Assembly (NCBI GenBank): GCA_030654645.1
Contig: JAURXC010000009.1
Span: forward strand, 1-6,486
Direction: 5' to 3'
DNA from: Deltaproteobacteria bacterium
GTDB lineage: Bacteria; Desulfobacterota; Desulfuromonadia; Geobacterales; Pseudopelobacteraceae
Length of the DNA stretch: 6,486 bases
Positions 5,057 to 6,486 of the stretch are shown here, in pieces. Under the pieces are notes generated by a model. That model saw only the letters and a program-made list of their open reading frames with translations, ran no database searches and was not told the origin of the DNA. The translations under genes and the position numbers were made by a program. Each line of letters opens with the position of its first letter. Position 1 is the first letter of the stretch.

Positions 5057-6343
5057 ATGATTTTCTTCAAACTGCTGTTCATGACCTGCCTGCTACTGCT
5101 GCCCGTTTCCGGTTTAGCGGCGGATGATGGCTATGGCTACCCGATCCCGGGCCCGTATGAATCCACTATCATGGGAACGCCGGCAAGCCTCAAACCACAG
5201 TTTCCGGAGCATATGCGCACCCGGCGGCTTGTGCTCGACATCTACCCAGACCGCAAGAAACCTCCGATTTTCTTTTACGACGAAGGACTGTTGTGCACGC
5301 TGGCTTTCCAGAAACAGAAAGCGCCGCTGGTATTCCTGATCGGGGGCACGGGCGCAACAAACCAGTCACCACGGCTTATTACCATGATGAAATCCCTCTA
5401 TCATGCCGGTTTCCATGTGATCACCCTGCCGTCGCCGACACTGGCCAATTTTATAATATCTGCCTCTCAAAGCCGCGTTCCCGGCGATCTGACAGAAGAC
5501 TCGGCTGACCTGTACCGGGTGATGGAAACCGCCTGGCAGCAGGTAAAGGGTGACATCGAGGTATCCGAATTCCTGCTGGGCGGCTATAGCATGGGCGCCA
5601 GTCAGGCCGCCTTTGTCGCAAAACTGGACGAAGAGCGCCGGGTGTTCAACTTTCGCAGGGTGCTCATGATCAATCCTCCGGTAAGCCTCTACAGCTCGGT
5701 CACCAGGATCGAAGAGCTGTTGAAGCAGATTCCCGGAGGGGCCAAAAAGCAGGGCTTTTTCTTTAACAGAATGTTTTCCAAATTCAGCCGGTTCTACCGT
5801 TATGGCAATTTTGTCGCCATCGACGAGGATTTTATCTACTCGATGTACACGGAAAAACTGTTTACCACCCCGGAAACCGCCGGTTTGATCGGGCTCTCCT
5901 ACCGGATCGGCCTGGCCGGCATGATCTTTTCCTCCGACGTGATGACCAACAGCGGCTATGTCGTGCCGAAGAACCGGGTGCTGAGTTCCAGCGATTCCGT
6001 CTTTGACTATTTTCTGGTCTCAACCCACCTGAGCTTCTACGACTATTTCAACGAATACTTCTATCCCTACTTTCAAAAACAACGACCGGGACTCAGCAAA
6101 CAGGCGCTGATCGATTCCCAGAGTCTCAGGAGCATCGAAGGGTATCTGAAGTCTTCCACCAAGTTCGGCATGATGACCAACGAGGATGATTTCATTCTGA
6201 CCAAGCCAGAGCTGGAATACCTGCGGCAGCTGTTCGGCGAACGGGCAAAGATCTATCCGCGCGGCGGGCATCTGGGCAATCTGGAGTTCAAGGATAACCA
6301 GGCTTATATGGTTGACTTTTTCAGGATGGGGAGCACGCCATGA
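5057..6343 (+). CDS. Secreted alpha/beta hydrolase (serine hydrolase)
   Basis: This 428-residue exported hydrolase has an unknown substrate; an ester, lipid or peptide bond is possible. Residues 1-21 are a Sec signal peptide (hydrophobic core LLFMTCLLLLP, cleavage near GLA/ADD). The core fold then appears in order. VFLIGGTGAT (92-101) forms the oxyanion-hole turn after a beta strand. LLGGYSMGAS (173-182) is the nucleophile elbow, with Ser178 in G-x-S-x-G. TNEDDFIL (374-381) offers the acid (Asp377 or Asp378), and GGHLGN (403-408) carries the catalytic His405. The triad therefore looks intact. Residues 206-345 are a long, aromatic-rich insertion that probably forms a lid or substrate cap. The first 90 mature residues, rich in Pro and Tyr, are not a domain I recognise. 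Upstream is a sigma-54-like promoter. Downstream, a lipoprotein gene overlaps the stop by 4 bases, so the two products are probably made together and may act as a pair in the periplasm or at the outer membrane. Confidence 0.85.
   Translation: MIFFKLLFMTCLLLLPVSGLAADDGYGYPIPGPYESTIMGTPASLKPQFPEHMRTRRLVLDIYPDRKKPPIFFYDEGLLCTLAFQKQKAPLVFLIGGTGATNQSPRLITMMKSLYHAGFHVITLPSPTLANFIISASQSRVPGDLTEDSADLYRVMETAWQQVKGDIEVSEFLLGGYSMGASQAAFVAKLDEERRVFNFRRVLMINPPVSLYSSVTRIEELLKQIPGGAKKQGFFFNRMFSKFSRFYRYGNFVAIDEDFIYSMYTEKLFTTPETAGLIGLSYRIGLAGMIFSSDVMTNSGYVVPKNRVLSSSDSVFDYFLVSTHLSFYDYFNEYFYPYFQKQRPGLSKQALIDSQSLRSIEGYLKSSTKFGMMTNEDDFILTKPELEYLRQLFGERAKIYPRGGHLGNLEFKDNQAYMVDFFRMGSTP
6328..6333 (+). promoter_or_regulatory. 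Ribosome binding site of the downstream lipoprotein, inside the hydrolase gene
   Basis: GGGGAG lies 6 bases before ATG 6340. Together with the ATGA stop-start overlap it points to translational coupling. Confidence 0.65.
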
Positions 6344-6486
6344 AGACTACAAACCACTACGGACAAGGTTTTGTTATCGCTGCCATGATTTTGTCGCTGT
6401 CGCTCGGCGGGTGCGCCGCAAGCATGGTGAACAACCCGGAAGAGGTGCCGGCCATGCATTCGATCAACGAGTTCAAGGATCAACGT
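6340..6486 (+). CDS. Lipoprotein, N-terminal part (runs off window)
   Basis: The first 49 codons of a gene that is open at the window end. Its ATG overlaps the hydrolase stop as ATGA. Residues 1-24 are a lipoprotein signal (Lys2, hydrophobic core VIAAMILSLSLGG) with lipobox LGGC, giving lipidated Cys25. The +2 residue is Ala, which favours the outer membrane by the E. coli Lol rule. The mature start (AASMVNNPEEVPAMHSINEF) is acidic and probably disordered; no domain has begun yet. Outer-membrane lipoproteins such as MlaA/VacJ begin in a similar way, but so do many others, so the family cannot be assigned. Close coupling to the secreted hydrolase suggests a shared envelope function. Confidence 0.8.
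   Translation, partial: MKTTNHYGQGFVIAAMILSLSLGGCAASMVNNPEEVPAMHSINEFKDQR

Overview
The window reads like a Gram-negative chromosome, most probably from Desulfobacterota (the former Deltaproteobacteria, Desulfuromonas/Geobacter-like). That placement is inference. It rests on the cytosolic PAS hybrid kinase, the exported protein with Asn-Pro-Ala heptads, several lipoproteins and a sigma-54-type promoter. No rRNA, tRNA, CRISPR array, transposase or complete mobile element is visible.

Layout: (1) Bases 1-927 hold the 3' part of a P-type cation pump of the Na,K-ATPase/SERCA (P2) class, cut by the window edge. (2) 993-1478 encodes a small exported protein with three 7-residue Asn-Pro repeats, a proline-rich linker and a short helical C-terminus. 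(3) 1569-3629, behind a recognisable sigma-70-type promoter, encodes a soluble hybrid histidine kinase: SnoaL/NTF2-like domain, coiled coil, PAS, HisKA, HATPase and receiver. (4) A strong hairpin at 3637-3662 separates this gene from a convergent minus-strand pair: pssA (phosphatidylserine synthase, 4568-3942) followed after 31 bases by a 72-residue lipoprotein made of 11-residue amphipathic repeats (3910-3692). (5) 4569-5056 is non-coding and rich in dyads. It ends in a near-consensus -24/-12 promoter overlapped by an ACAGTA-N11-TACTGT dyad. (6) 5057-6343 encodes a secreted alpha/beta hydrolase with a visible Ser-Asp-His triad. It overlaps by 4 bases the start of a further lipoprotein gene (6340 to the window end).

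The common theme is the cell envelope: an ion pump, exported or lipid-anchored proteins, phospholipid synthesis and a secreted hydrolase. Two links are concrete. One is pssA followed by a lipoprotein whose helix resembles repeats that bind anionic lipids. The other is the translationally coupled hydrolase and lipoprotein behind a promoter that would need an activator. The 993-3629 block is visibly more AT-rich than its flanks, so it may have a different history. Nothing here is certainly a new system. The hydrolase-lipoprotein operon and the pssA-repeat lipoprotein pair are the best candidates for something undescribed.
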